Source: Empedobacter brevis_A
GTDB lineage: Bacteria > Bacteroidota > Bacteroidia > Flavobacteriales > Weeksellaceae
Assembly (NCBI RefSeq): GCF_965118635.1
Contig: NZ_CBCPHV010000004.1
Span: 186,001-250,000 of the forward strand
Direction of reading: 5' to 3'
DNA: 64,000 bases
Shown piece after piece: positions 6,191 through 15,486 of this stretch (positions within the stretch are counted from its first letter, which is position 1; each line of letters opens with the position of its first letter). Both the position numbers and the translations under genes were made by a program. Under the pieces are notes generated by a model. The model saw nothing but the letters and a program-made list of their open reading frames with translations, was not told the origin of the DNA and ran no database searches.

Positions 6191-6198
6191 TACATTTG
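6191..6198 (+). promoter_or_regulatory. -7 box upstream of pdhB
   Basis: TACATTTG matches TAnnTTTG exactly, 40 bases before the ATG. No clear TTTG lies at the usual -33 distance, so this is tentative. Confidence 0.45.
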
Positions 6199-6237
6199 CT
6201 TTAGGAAAAAATATAATAAAGAACGAAATCGCATAAA

Positions 6238-7215
6238 ATGGCTATAAAAACATTTAGAGAAGTAATCGCAGAGGCAATGAGTGAAGAAATGCGCCGTGAT
6301 GAATCTATATTTTTAATTGGAGAAGAAGTAGCAGAATACAACGGAGCATACAAAGCTTCGAAAGGAATGTTAGACGAATTTGGGGCTGAACGTGTAATTG
6401 ATGCGCCAATTGCTGAAGCTGGTTTTTCAGGAATCGCTATTGGATCTACAATGACGGGATGTCGTCCAATTGTAGAGTACATGACATTCAACTTCTCATT
6501 AGTATGTATTGATCAAATTATCAATAATGCTGCAAAAATTTATCAAATGTCAGGAGGACAATTAAATTGTCCAATCGTATTTAGAGGGCCTACTGCTTCT
6601 GCAGGACAATTAGGAGCAACACACTCACAAGCTTTCGAAAATTGGTATGCAAATGTACCAGGTCTTAAAGTAATTGTTCCTTCAAATCCTTATGATGCAA
6701 AAGGTTTATTAAAATCTGCAATTCGTGATAACGATCCAGTAATTTTCATGGAATCTGAACAGATGTATGGAGATAAAATGGAAATGCCAGACGAAGAATA
6801 CACAATCGAAATTGGTAAAGCAGAAATCAAACGTGAAGGTACAGATGTTACATTAGTTTCTTTCGGAAAAATTATTAAGCAAGCTTACATTGCTGCTGAT
6901 GAATTAGCTAAAGAAGGGATTTCTGTAGAAGTAATTGATTTACGTACTGTTCGTCCATTAGATTACGATACGATTTTTAAATCTGTTAAGAAAACAAATC
7001 GTTTGGTAGTTTTAGAAGAAGCTTGGCCTTTTGGTTCTGTTGCTTCTGAGATTACGTATATGGTTCAACAAAAAGCATTCGATTATTTAGATGCGCCAGT
7101 GAAACGTATAACAACTAAAGATACATCAGCACCTTATGCTCCAAACTTATACGAAACTTGGATTCCAAATGCTAAAGATGTAATTGAAGCTGTAAAATCA
7201 GTTATGTATAAATAA
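6238..7215 (+). CDS. pdhB: pyruvate dehydrogenase E1 component, beta subunit
   Basis: The 325-residue protein is the transketolase-like beta subunit of a 2-oxo acid dehydrogenase E1. It starts MAIKTFREVIAEAMSEEMRR, has GEEVAEYNGAYKASKGM, the thiamine-diphosphate site region VIDAPIAEAGFSGIAIG, and RGPTASAGQLGATHSQ. E1 decarboxylates pyruvate and passes the acetyl group to lipoyl-E2. Branched-chain oxo-acid E1 beta is the main alternative; the GxYKxSKGL-like block and overall length favour PdhB. The alpha and E2 genes are not adjacent here, and a terminator follows. Confidence 0.93.
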   Translation: MAIKTFREVIAEAMSEEMRRDESIFLIGEEVAEYNGAYKASKGMLDEFGAERVIDAPIAEAGFSGIAIGSTMTGCRPIVEYMTFNFSLVCIDQIINNAAKIYQMSGGQLNCPIVFRGPTASAGQLGATHSQAFENWYANVPGLKVIVPSNPYDAKGLLKSAIRDNDPVIFMESEQMYGDKMEMPDEEYTIEIGKAEIKREGTDVTLVSFGKIIKQAYIAADELAKEGISVEVIDLRTVRPLDYDTIFKSVKKTNRLVVLEEAWPFGSVASEITYMVQQKAFDYLDAPVKRITTKDTSAPYAPNLYETWIPNAKDVIEAVKSVMYK

Positions 7216-7242
7216 AATATAACAATTATCAACTATATTTGT

Positions 7243-7278
7243 AAAGTCTAGCATGTATTTTGCTAGGCTTTATTTTTT
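7243..7278 (+). terminator. terminator after pdhB
   Basis: AAAGTCTAGCA pairs with TGCTAGGCTTT (one G-U) around a 7-base loop, followed by ATTTTTT. Confidence 0.8.
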
Positions 7279-7293
7279 AACCAAAACTTATTG

Positions 7294-9831
7294 ATGAAAA
7301 GTTATATAACAGCTTTCTTTTTAGTTGTTTTAGCGGCAGTGAACGCACAAGTAAAAATTCAAGGAAAGGTCATAGATTCTGAAACATTGAAGCCAATTCC
7401 TTATGCAGATATTCGATTACCAGAATTAAAAGTTAGTGCTACATCAAACTCTGATGGAACTTTTTATATCGAATCTCCTTCGAATACAGATAAAATTGTA
7501 ATATCGAAAAGTGGATATGAAACTTCTGATTATATTATTGAGAATAAAATCGATTATAATTTTACCGCTCAATTGTATTTAGCTGAAGAGAATACTTCTG
7601 ATGAAAACGAAGATACTGTAGATTTGCAAACAGCTGTTGTCTCAGCAAAGAAAAAACGTCTTAAAAAGAAAGAAAATCCAGCTTACGCTATCTTAAGAGA
7701 AGTTTGGAAGCGTAAAAAGAAAAACGGATTAAAGTTAACTCCACATTACCAATATGATGAATACGAAAAGTTACAATTTGATATTAGTAATATCGATTCA
7801 ACTTTTATGAAACGTAAGATTTTTAAAGGAATGGAATTTATTTTTGAGAAAGTAGATACTTCTTCTATCAATGGGAAGACTTATTTACCAGCATTCTTAA
7901 ACGAATCTATTTATAATGTTGCGGGAATTAATAAACCTTCGACAAAAGAACGTCGCGAATTAATAGCCAATAAAACATCAGGTTTCGAAAAAAATGAAGT
8001 AGTCGCTTCTACTGTAAAAAACCTTTTCCGAGATATTGACATTTACGATAATCGTGTAAACATTTTAGATATCAAATTTGTAAGTCCAATTGCAACAGAT
8101 GGATTTGCAGTTTATGATTACGAATTGAAAGATACAATAGATGTAGACGGAATAGAATCTTATCGAATCAAATATTATCCTCGTCGAGAAGGAGAATTAA
8201 CATTCAAAGGAGAATTATATATTTCGAAAGATGCTTATGCCGTGAAGGAAGTTGTGATGGAAACAACGAAAGAAATCAACGTAAACTTTGTACGTAATAT
8301 CTTTATGAATCTTGTTTATGATATTCCAAATGATTCTATTTTCTATCCGAAAAAAGAATATGCAATGTTGGATATGTCATTATTGAGTAAAAAAGAAAAC
8401 TCAAAAGGAATTTTTGCACATAAAACGGTGAATTATTACAATTATGATTTTGATACAATTCATCCCGAATCTTTTTACTACGAAAAATTAGATCCTGCAA
8501 AAGCATCAGTCAATGTGAAGGATAATCAGTTTTGGGTAGAAAATCGTCCTGAAGTTTTGACAAAAGATCAAGAAGGTATTTATGAAACGTTAGAACAATT
8601 AAATAAAGTTCCAAAATTCAATAATATTGTAAAAGCAATTGAGATTTTTGGTTCTGGATATTACAATGTCGGAAATGCAATTGATATCGGAAATTTATAT
8701 TCTTCTTTTGGTTACAATAAAATTGAAGGTTTCCGTTTGAGAGCTGGAGCTCGTACCTATTTTTCACAAAATGATATGTGGCGTGCCCAAGGTTTTCTAG
8801 CTTATGGTTTTGGAGATGATAAATTTAAATACGGAGCAGATTTTCGTTATATGTTCAATCGATTCAATCGTTTTCAAGTTGGAATTGGAACAAAACGAGA
8901 TGTAGAACAATTAGCTGCAACTTTAACAGCTTCTGATGGAATTATGACGCGCAGTTTTGCTTCGTCATCAATCATTAATCAAGGTGATAATACATATTTG
9001 AGTAATAATAATTTGACTAATATTTATTCATCAATTGAACCATGGAAAAATGTAACATTTCGTGTAGATGGTAATTATCAATTAATAAAACCAGCTGATA
9101 CAGAGTATTTTTCAATTGCTTATGATAAAAATGGAAGAATAAAAGAAAGCTTAACAAATTCTAGTGTAAGTATTTCTGTAATTGCTCGTCCAGGTGCAAA
9201 ATATTCTCAATATGGAATCGATCGTTATGAAATGACCACTTTAGCACCAACGTTAATGTTACGCTATACAAAAGGATTGAAAGGTGTAATCAATTCGGAT
9301 TTCGAATATGATAAATTACAATTTTTATATACTCAACCAATTTTAATTGGATCGTTTGGAAAATCATTGTTAACAGTTGAAGCTGGAAAAACATTCCAAG
9401 GTGTTCCATTGTCATTGATGAGTGCAATTCCAGGAAATGAAAGTTATGGACAAGTTTATGGTACTTTTTCACAATTAGATTATTATGAATTTGTTACAGA
9501 CGAGTATGTGACAATGAATTGGGAACATCATTTTAAAGGATGGATTTTTAACAAAATTCCATTAATCAAAAAATTAAAATTGAGAGAAGTTGGTTTCTTG
9601 AGAGCAGCTTACGGAGATGTTTCGGAGAAAAGCAAAGCAATTAATCATTCAACAATAGAATATTTTTCACCTAATCAACAAATCTACTACGAATATGGTT
9701 TTGGGATCGAAAACATTGGTTTTGGAAACATTAGACCAATACGAGTTGATTTTAATTGGCGCGGAAATTATAATAATTTGCCAGATGTTCGTAAATTTGG
9801 CATCACAATCGGTTTAGATTGGAATTTTTAG
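7294..9831 (+). CDS. DUF5686 outer-membrane protein with carboxypeptidase-regulatory-like domain
   Basis: A signal peptide ends at about residue 19 (VLAAVNAQ), then a CarboxypepD_reg-like beta-sandwich (VKIQGKVIDSETLKPIPYAD) covers about 20-95. A lysine-rich stretch, SAKKKRLKKKENPAYAILRE, opens the DUF5686 region, and the C-terminal half alternates aromatic and glycine residues and ends in WNF, as in an outer-membrane beta barrel. Function is unknown; the family is widespread in Bacteroidota outer membranes and differs from TonB-dependent receptors by lacking a plug domain. I chose the ATG at 7294 rather than the TTG one codon earlier. Confidence 0.87.
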   Translation: MKSYITAFFLVVLAAVNAQVKIQGKVIDSETLKPIPYADIRLPELKVSATSNSDGTFYIESPSNTDKIVISKSGYETSDYIIENKIDYNFTAQLYLAEENTSDENEDTVDLQTAVVSAKKKRLKKKENPAYAILREVWKRKKKNGLKLTPHYQYDEYEKLQFDISNIDSTFMKRKIFKGMEFIFEKVDTSSINGKTYLPAFLNESIYNVAGINKPSTKERRELIANKTSGFEKNEVVASTVKNLFRDIDIYDNRVNILDIKFVSPIATDGFAVYDYELKDTIDVDGIESYRIKYYPRREGELTFKGELYISKDAYAVKEVVMETTKEINVNFVRNIFMNLVYDIPNDSIFYPKKEYAMLDMSLLSKKENSKGIFAHKTVNYYNYDFDTIHPESFYYEKLDPAKASVNVKDNQFWVENRPEVLTKDQEGIYETLEQLNKVPKFNNIVKAIEIFGSGYYNVGNAIDIGNLYSSFGYNKIEGFRLRAGARTYFSQNDMWRAQGFLAYGFGDDKFKYGADFRYMFNRFNRFQVGIGTKRDVEQLAATLTASDGIMTRSFASSSIINQGDNTYLSNNNLTNIYSSIEPWKNVTFRVDGNYQLIKPADTEYFSIAYDKNGRIKESLTNSSVSISVIARPGAKYSQYGIDRYEMTTLAPTLMLRYTKGLKGVINSDFEYDKLQFLYTQPILIGSFGKSLLTVEAGKTFQGVPLSLMSAIPGNESYGQVYGTFSQLDYYEFVTDEYVTMNWEHHFKGWIFNKIPLIKKLKLREVGFLRAAYGDVSEKSKAINHSTIEYFSPNQQIYYEYGFGIENIGFGNIRPIRVDFNWRGNYNNLPDVRKFGITIGLDWNF

Positions 9832-9860
9832 AAAATAAATAATAAAAAAAGAATATTACA

Positions 9861-10343
9861 ATGACTTTTGATGCAATTATCGAAATCCCAAGAGGATCTC
9901 GCAACAAATACGAAATGGATCACGAAACAGGAAGAATTCGTTTTGACCGTGTTTTATACTCTCCAATGTTCTACCCAGCTGATTACGGTTTCGTAGAAAA
10001 TACATTAGGTTTAGATGGAGATCCAATTGATGTATTAGTTTTCTTAACAGAACCAACTGTTCCTGGATGTGTGATTGAAGTAAAAACAATTGGTGTTCTT
10101 AAAATGTCTGATGACAAAGGTCAAGATGAAAAATTAATTTGTGTACCAGTTGCTGATCCAACTTGGAATAAATTAGAAAAGATTGAAGACATGAATCCTC
10201 ATACATTAAAAGCTGTTGAGCATTTCTTCAAAACATACAAAGATTTAGAAAATAAAACTTGTACAGTAGAAGGTTACGGAGATAAAGCATTAGCAGAACA
10301 ATTATTGCAAGAAGCAAGAGATCGTTTTGTACCATCTCACTAA
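9861..10343 (+). CDS. ppa: inorganic pyrophosphatase (family I)
   Basis: This soluble hexameric-type enzyme hydrolyses pyrophosphate to phosphate and so drives biosynthetic reactions. The 160 residues include MTFDAIIEIPRGSRNKYEMD at the N-terminus, the tyrosine block FYPADYGFVENTLG, and the metal-binding signature DGDPIDVLV (Asp52, Asp54, Asp57). Length and motifs fit family I. It lies 29 bp after the DUF5686 gene and has its own terminator. Confidence 0.97.
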   Translation: MTFDAIIEIPRGSRNKYEMDHETGRIRFDRVLYSPMFYPADYGFVENTLGLDGDPIDVLVFLTEPTVPGCVIEVKTIGVLKMSDDKGQDEKLICVPVADPTWNKLEKIEDMNPHTLKAVEHFFKTYKDLENKTCTVEGYGDKALAEQLLQEARDRFVPSH

Positions 10344-10370
10344 GAAATCATATTTTTAATTTCATATAAA

Positions 10371-10402
10371 TAGTCCTCAATTTTTTGAGGACTATTTTTT
10401 TT
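10371..10402 (+). terminator. terminator after ppa
   Basis: TAGTCCTCAA and TTGAGGACTA form a 10-bp stem with a 4-base loop, followed by a long T run. Confidence 0.93.
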
Positions 10403-10471
10403 TGTATAAATTTTTACTCTTTCTGCTGACAATTTCTAAAAACATCTTTAAGTTTATATAAACACTTACAC

Positions 10472-11905
10472 ATGAAATCGAAATTTTTATTAACACTAGG
10501 TTTACTCTCTTTAACGATGAGTTTATCTGCGCAAACAAATCAACAAGTTTTAGAATTAATTAATAAAGAAGTACAACAAAATTCTGAAGCTTATCAACAA
10601 TTAAAAAAAGCAACCGAAACAATTGGACATCGTGCTACGGGAACAGAGAATGGACGTTTAGCAGAAGAATATGCTGCTAATTTGTTGCGTTCATATGGCT
10701 ATAATGTTTCTTTTCAAGAGTTTTTATTTAATGGTTGGAATCGAAAAAGTTTAAATTTAAAAATCAATAATCAACCTATAAAAGCAGTTGCTCTAGCCCA
10801 TTCTCCAGCAAATGTTAGTCTTTCTGGAGAATTGATCGATTTGGGAAATGGACTTGAAGAAGATTACAAAAAAAATGCTGATTTAGTAAAAGGGAAAATT
10901 GTTCTTGCTACAATAGGATTATTAGACGGAACAGCTAAAGATGTTGAAAATTTACATCGTTCCGAAAAAACCGCTTTGGCAGAAAAATATGGAGCGAAAG
11001 GAATTATCTTGTTCAACCGTGCTCCAGGAGGAATTTTATTAACAGGAACAGCTTCCGTTACAGGAGAAATTATTAAAATTCCTTCGATCAACATTAGTTT
11101 AGAAGATGGATTGAAGATTAAAGATAATCTTAAGAAAGGAAAAGAAATTGCTAAAATTGAAATGAAAAATGATGTTGGACAAATGAAAGGTCGCAACATT
11201 ATTGCAAAGAAAATTGGGGCTAAATTTCCAAACGAAAAAATAGTGCTTGGAGGACATTTAGATAGTTGGGATTTAGCTACTGGAGCAATTGATAATGGTG
11301 TCGGAAGTTTTTCTGTAATAGATATTGCTCGAACGTACGAAAAGTTAAAACTTCCAAATGATCGCACAATAGAATTTGTTTTATTTATGGGCGAAGAAGT
11401 TGGTTTGTTAGGTTCTAAGTATTACGTAAATGAGGCAATAAAAGATGGTTCTATTAGTGAAATAAAAGCTATGTCGAACATGGATATGACAACAAATCCT
11501 AAGTCATATTATTCAACAATGGAAAGTAATTTACCAGTTTTAACAGCTTATGCAAAAGATGTACAACAAGTAATTCCAGATTTTAAATTGGCAACATTTG
11601 CTAGTGTAGATTTGCATTCAGATCATCAACCATTTATGTTACAAGGCGTGCCAATTATTGGTTTATCAGATAGTCAATTTAAAGAAGGAGCGTTGAATTG
11701 TTACCACGCAAATTGCGATACTTTTGATTATGTGGAAGAGGTTGGGTTGAAGAATAATGTCATTTTAGAAACTTATTTATTATATCGTTTAAGTAATTTG
11801 AAAGAAATTCCTTCTAAACGTTGGAGTGAACAAGAAACAAAAGAAGCTTTAATAAAAGGAAATTTAGAAACTCCTCTTCGTATTTCGGGCGATTGGAGAT
11901 GGTGA
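10472..11905 (+). CDS. secreted M28-family zinc peptidase
   Basis: A signal peptide (about 1-21, ending SLSAQ) precedes a protease-associated insert (about 115-230, with KGKIVLATIGLLDG and EKYGAKGIILFNR) and an M28 aminopeptidase core. Metal ligands are visible as GHLDSWD (His262, with catalytic Asp264), DNGVGS (Asp274), GEEVGLLGS (Glu308-309), NMDM (Asp338) and LHSDHQPF (His near 391). It probably acts in the periplasm or outside the cell as an aminopeptidase or carboxypeptidase; the cleaved substrate cannot be told. A bidirectional terminator separates it from convergent tnaA. Confidence 0.9.
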   Translation: MKSKFLLTLGLLSLTMSLSAQTNQQVLELINKEVQQNSEAYQQLKKATETIGHRATGTENGRLAEEYAANLLRSYGYNVSFQEFLFNGWNRKSLNLKINNQPIKAVALAHSPANVSLSGELIDLGNGLEEDYKKNADLVKGKIVLATIGLLDGTAKDVENLHRSEKTALAEKYGAKGIILFNRAPGGILLTGTASVTGEIIKIPSINISLEDGLKIKDNLKKGKEIAKIEMKNDVGQMKGRNIIAKKIGAKFPNEKIVLGGHLDSWDLATGAIDNGVGSFSVIDIARTYEKLKLPNDRTIEFVLFMGEEVGLLGSKYYVNEAIKDGSISEIKAMSNMDMTTNPKSYYSTMESNLPVLTAYAKDVQQVIPDFKLATFASVDLHSDHQPFMLQGVPIIGLSDSQFKEGALNCYHANCDTFDYVEEVGLKNNVILETYLLYRLSNLKEIPSKRWSEQETKEALIKGNLETPLRISGDWRW

Positions 11906-11908
11906 TAT

Positions 11909-11943
11909 AAAAAATCCTTCAGAATTTCTGAAGGATTTTTTTG
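11909..11943. terminator. bidirectional terminator between M28 peptidase and tnaA
   Basis: AAATCCTTCAG and CTGAAGGATTT pair around a 5-base loop, with A and T tracts on both sides, so it serves both convergent genes. Confidence 0.9.
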
Positions 11944-11946
11944 TTT

Positions 11947-13323
11947 CTATTTCTTTTTTAATTTTACAGTAAAATGTCTTAAAATTTCTGATTCCCACGA
12001 AATCTCAAAACCAGAATTAATCTCATTTCTGCGATCAAAAATATTTTTTAAGGCAACAGCTATATAATCCATATGACTTTGAAAATAAGTTCTTCTCGGA
12101 ATGGCTAAGCGCAATAATTCTAATTTTGGATATCGATTTTCTCTCGTTTCAGGATCACGATCGGCCAAAATAGTTCCGATTTCAACTCCGCGAATCCCTG
12201 CTTCTTTGTATAATTCTATTCCTAAAGTTTGTGCAGGAAATTCTTCTCGTGGAACATTCGGTAAAAATTTTACCGCATCTACAAAAATAGCATGTCCACC
12301 AATTGGTTGCTGAATTGGAATTCCATATCCTATTAACTTGTTGCCTAAATATTCTATTTGTTTAATACGAGATTTTAAATAAGAATATTCTGTTGATTCT
12401 TGTAAACCTTGTGCTAAAGCAGCTAAATCTCGTCCAGCTAAACCGCCATAACTTAAATAACCTTCGTAAATAATTCCAAAATTTCCACAAATTTTATATA
12501 GCTCTTCATTATTTAGTGCAATAAATCCACCAATATTTACTAAACCATCTTTCTTAGCAGACATTGTCATTCCATCTCCATATGAAAACATTTCTAAAAC
12601 AATTTCTTTAATCGATTTAGTTTTAAATTCTTCTTCTCTTTCTTTGATGAAATAAGCATTTTCTGCAAAGCGAGCACCATCAAAAAAGACTGGAATTCCA
12701 TATTGATTCGATAATTCTCGAACTTTACGAATATTTTCTATTGATACAGGTTGTCCTCCAGAAGAATTACAAGTAACTGTAATTAAGGTGAAAGGAATTT
12801 TTTCTTTTCCATATTCTTTGTAAACATTTTCTAACTTTTGCAAATCGAGATTTCCTTTGAAAGGATGAATCAATTCACTATCAAAAGCTTCATCAATTGT
12901 ACAGTCAATTGCATTTGCTTTTCTAAATTCGATGTGCCCTTTTGTAGTATCGAAATGAGAATTTCCAGGAACAACATGACCTTCTTTTACAAGAGCCGAA
13001 AACAAAACATTTTCTGCTGCTCGTCCTTGGTGCGTTGGCAAAAGAAATTGAAATCCTGTAATTCGGTTAACGGTTTCTTTTAATTTCAAGAAAGATTGTG
13101 AACCAGCGTAGCTTTCATCTCCTGTCATCATTGCAGACCATTGTTTATCCGACATTGCTCCAGTTCCGGAATCAGTTAATAAATCAATAAATACTTTGTG
13201 ACTTTCCAGATTAAATAAGTTATAATCTTTTTCTTCAATCCACTTTTCGCGTTCTTCTCGTGTAGATTGATAAATTTCTTCGACCATTTTTATGCGAAAT
13301 GGTTCAGCAAAAGGTAATTCCAT
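11947..13323 (-). CDS. tnaA: tryptophanase
   Basis: This PLP enzyme converts tryptophan to indole, pyruvate and ammonia. The 458 residues have family blocks VFIDLLTDSGTGAMSDKQWS and THQGRAAEN, and the Schiff-base lysine in TMSAKKDG (257-258). Tyrosine phenol-lyase is the close relative, and much of the sequence resembles it (SDKQW, VNIGGF). However, the residues that separate the activities match tryptophanase: Asp125 in HFDTTKGH (Thr in phenol-lyase) and VEIG at 380-383, where phenol-lyase has MERG with its substrate-binding Arg. No TnaC-like leader with a Trp codon is visible. An aromatic amino acid permease lies 4 kb away. Confidence 0.9.
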   Translation of the reverse strand: MELPFAEPFRIKMVEEIYQSTREEREKWIEEKDYNLFNLESHKVFIDLLTDSGTGAMSDKQWSAMMTGDESYAGSQSFLKLKETVNRITGFQFLLPTHQGRAAENVLFSALVKEGHVVPGNSHFDTTKGHIEFRKANAIDCTIDEAFDSELIHPFKGNLDLQKLENVYKEYGKEKIPFTLITVTCNSSGGQPVSIENIRKVRELSNQYGIPVFFDGARFAENAYFIKEREEEFKTKSIKEIVLEMFSYGDGMTMSAKKDGLVNIGGFIALNNEELYKICGNFGIIYEGYLSYGGLAGRDLAALAQGLQESTEYSYLKSRIKQIEYLGNKLIGYGIPIQQPIGGHAIFVDAVKFLPNVPREEFPAQTLGIELYKEAGIRGVEIGTILADRDPETRENRYPKLELLRLAIPRRTYFQSHMDYIAVALKNIFDRRNEINSGFEISWESEILRHFTVKLKKK

Positions 13324-13390
13324 TTTTTTGTGTTTAATGTAAAGCTAAGAAACCTTTGGAATATTATGAATTATTAAAATGAAAAACATA

Positions 13391-13422
13391 AAAAAATCCC
13401 TTATCAAAAAAGATAAAGGATT
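13391..13422 (-). terminator. terminator after the acyl-CoA thioesterase gene
   Basis: Read leftward, AATCCTTTATC and GATAAGGGATT pair (one G-U) around a 6-base loop, followed by a T run. Confidence 0.88.
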
Positions 13423-13448
13423 AAATTTTTATACAGCTATTTTCTATA

Positions 13449-13868
13449 TTAATCGATAACAGGAACAGGTTTTTTATTTTCGTTGATAGCAACTAAAGTA
13501 AAAGTTCCCGATATAGCTTTATCTCGACCATCTCTATACATGCTTTCAATGTAAACGTCAATTTGTACATCCAAACTTGTACGTCCTATGCGCACAACTT
13601 TTCCTACAAATTCTACAATAGTTCCAGCAGGAATAGAATGTTTAAAGTCTATCTTATCGCTACTAACTGTAACAATAGGTTTGCGACAAAAACGAGTTGC
13701 TGTCATAAAAGCAATTTCATCCATCAAATACATCACCGATCCTCCAAACATGGTATTATGATGATTTGTATCTCCAGGGAAAACAGCTTTGAAAACGCGG
13801 GTTTCCGAATTGATGATACGTTGTTCTATCAATTCTTCTCTTGGTGTTTTTTCCACTTCCATTATCAT
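13449..13868 (-). CDS. acyl-CoA thioesterase, hotdog fold
   Basis: The 139 residues form a single hotdog domain of the YciA/BFIT-BACH type: VFPGDTNHHNTMFGGSVMYL with the catalytic region, MDEIAFMTATRF as the long central helix, and SDKIDFKHSIPAGTIVEF as the following strands. Enzymes of this group hydrolyse acyl-CoAs in the cytosol; chain-length preference cannot be read from sequence. An ATG two codons in is an alternative start. Upstream on the same strand are a 22-codon ORF and a cobalamin riboswitch, an unusual control for this family. Confidence 0.87.
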   Translation of the reverse strand: MIMEVEKTPREELIEQRIINSETRVFKAVFPGDTNHHNTMFGGSVMYLMDEIAFMTATRFCRKPIVTVSSDKIDFKHSIPAGTIVEFVGKVVRIGRTSLDVQIDVYIESMYRDGRDKAISGTFTLVAINENKKPVPVID

Positions 13869-13875
13869 ATTTTAT

Positions 13876-13944
13876 TTATGCGTAACTTTTCTTAATTAAT
13901 TCTAATTGTGATAATGTTTTTTTGTAGTGTTTTGATGGTTTCAT
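13876..13944 (-). CDS. 22-codon ORF between riboswitch and thioesterase gene
   Basis: ATG-started frame encoding MKPSKHYKKTLSQLELIKKS plus two residues, ending seven bases before the thioesterase start. The small peptide is basic. Its place between the aptamer and the enzyme gene suggests a leader ORF or translationally coupled small protein, or it may be chance. Confidence 0.35.
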   Translation of the reverse strand: MKPSKHYKKTLSQLELIKKSYA

Positions 13945-14000
13945 AAAATATAATTTTAACTTTTTTCGCGAAAGCTTTTGATTAATTATTAACTCTATTT

Positions 14001-14095
14001 ACTGGCATTCTGACTTCTCAAAAAAGATTGATTTACAGTTGCGCGACAGTTCGTGATTTACACACGATTCCCCAATAAATTGAGCACGAATTTGC
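14001..14095 (-). promoter_or_regulatory. cobalamin (B12) riboswitch
   Basis: Read leftward, the stretch holds the conserved aptamer blocks in order: TTGGGGAATC, GTGTGTAAATCACGAACTGT, the B12 box CGCAACTGTAA, and the closing AAGTCAGAATGCCAG. These match the Rfam RF00174 pattern, including the strongly conserved CGCAACTGTAA and AGTCAGAATnCC. The variable P-stems are short. The region downstream contains a small TTCGCGAA hairpin before the 22-codon ORF. Binding of adenosyl- or methylcobalamin would be expected to reduce expression of the downstream gene. Confidence 0.85.
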
Positions 14096-14097
14096 TG

Positions 14098-14105
14098 CAA
14101 ATATA
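14098..14105 (-). promoter_or_regulatory. -7 box of the riboswitch transcript
   Basis: TATATTTG (leftward) is an exact TAnnTTTG match placed just before the aptamer, so transcription would start within its first bases. The -33 box is not obvious. Confidence 0.5.
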
Positions 14106-14209
14106 GACTAGAAAAATGATAATTTAGATATTTATTGTTCCGAATTCGTTGATTTGGAATAATTCGTGTAAATTCATTTTCATAAAAATTTATAGAAGTA
14201 AGTTATAAA

Positions 14210-15361
14210 ATGAAAATAAAACCAATAAAAGATTTAATTCATAACTTAAAAGAGTGGAAAGAATTAATTTCTCAAACCAAAGATTTAACAAATAAAGTAA
14301 TTCAAGATGTTAATTTTTTAAATCAAAAGATTAATTGGGAAGATTATAAATTATGTAATACCTCGTTTTTAGGCTGTAAATTTAAGCAACATGAAGCGAT
14401 TTATTTAATTGAAAATGGAGCATTTGTTTATCCAAAATTCGAATCAATTCCGTACAATCCTTATCGTGGGAAATTATATACTTGGCAAGAATTGATGGAA
14501 GGTTATGATTCAAATAATGATCAAAGTGTTGATCTTAAAATCTATAATCATTTCAAAAATTATAAATATAATCCGCCTGTTTCTGAAGCTTTAGCGCAAC
14601 GTCTACATGATTTGTCTATTGATGATGGTTTGCGTAGAATCTTAGAATATGATGAGAATGGAATGACAAAGAAAAAGGTTGTAGGTTTTATGGGAGGACA
14701 TTCTACAGCACGCAATTCTGAATTTTATAACGAGACTGCAAAAGCAGCAAAGTTAGCAACTGAAAAAGGATATTTTGTTGTTTCTGGTGGAGGTCCTGGA
14801 ATTATGGAAGCGGCAAATTTAGGCGCTTATATGGCAAATTATTCTGATGATGATTTAATGAATGCAATTAGTATTTTGGCTAATTTAGATTTTATTGATG
14901 AGAATAAAACTGAATATCTAGCTAGAAATTACATGACAAATGCACAAGAAGTTTTAGAACTTTATCCAAATGGAGCAGAAAGTTTGGCAATTCCGACGTG
15001 GTTTTATGGTCATGAACCAAGTAATTTGTTCGCAACGAATATCGCAAAATATTTTTCTAATAGCATTCGAGAAGATATGTTGTTAACAATTAGTCTATTT
15101 GGTTTGGTCTATGCGCCGGGAAGTGCAGGAACAACGCAAGAAATTTTTCAAGAAGCAGCACAAAATCATTACGGAACTTCAGGCTATTATAGTCCAATGA
15201 TTTTCTTGAGTAAAAAACGCTATGTAGAAGATACAGCAATTTATTCTGTATTGCATCAGTTGGCAATTGGTAAACCTTACAAAGAATTATTATTTTTAAC
15301 AGATAGTGCAGATTCAGCAATTGATTTTATTGAAAAACATCCACCAATCAAGGTTAATTGA
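14210..15361 (+). CDS. LOG-family (lysine decarboxylase-like Rossmann) nucleotide hydrolase
   Basis: The C-terminal two thirds is a LOG/TIGR00730-type Rossmann domain: VGFMGGHSTARNSEFYNETA, the loop VVSGGGPGIMEAANLGAYMA, and APGSAGTTQEIFQEAAQNH, equivalent to the PGGxGTxxE motif that binds the phosphoribosyl group. The 383-residue length and the added N-terminal 150 residues recall PpnN (YgdH), which cleaves nucleoside monophosphates to base and ribose 5-phosphate. The first Gly of PGG is kept but the second is Ser, a tolerable change. The gene is single, divergent from the riboswitch transcript. Confidence 0.82.
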   Translation: MKIKPIKDLIHNLKEWKELISQTKDLTNKVIQDVNFLNQKINWEDYKLCNTSFLGCKFKQHEAIYLIENGAFVYPKFESIPYNPYRGKLYTWQELMEGYDSNNDQSVDLKIYNHFKNYKYNPPVSEALAQRLHDLSIDDGLRRILEYDENGMTKKKVVGFMGGHSTARNSEFYNETAKAAKLATEKGYFVVSGGGPGIMEAANLGAYMANYSDDDLMNAISILANLDFIDENKTEYLARNYMTNAQEVLELYPNGAESLAIPTWFYGHEPSNLFATNIAKYFSNSIREDMLLTISLFGLVYAPGSAGTTQEIFQEAAQNHYGTSGYYSPMIFLSKKRYVEDTAIYSVLHQLAIGKPYKELLFLTDSADSAIDFIEKHPPIKVN

Positions 15362-15486
15362 AATAGAGTTTAGTTTTTCAGAAAATATTTTCAAATATTT
15401 AAAAATTTATAAAGTTCTTTATTTTAATATTTTACAATGATTTAATTTCTTTTTTTTGAAATAAAATAAAATAAATTGGAATAATG

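Noticed and set aside
7291..7293. TTG start for the DUF5686 gene
   Set aside because: An ATG follows at once and gives a normal signal peptide.
10864..11367. 167-codon minus-strand ORF within the M28 peptidase gene
   Set aside because: It lies wholly antisense to a well-supported gene with intact catalytic motifs and has no recognisable domain; it is a shadow frame.
11947..13323. Tyrosine phenol-lyase
   Set aside because: Many segments resemble it, but the substrate-determining positions (Asp125 and the VEIG motif) are those of tryptophanase.
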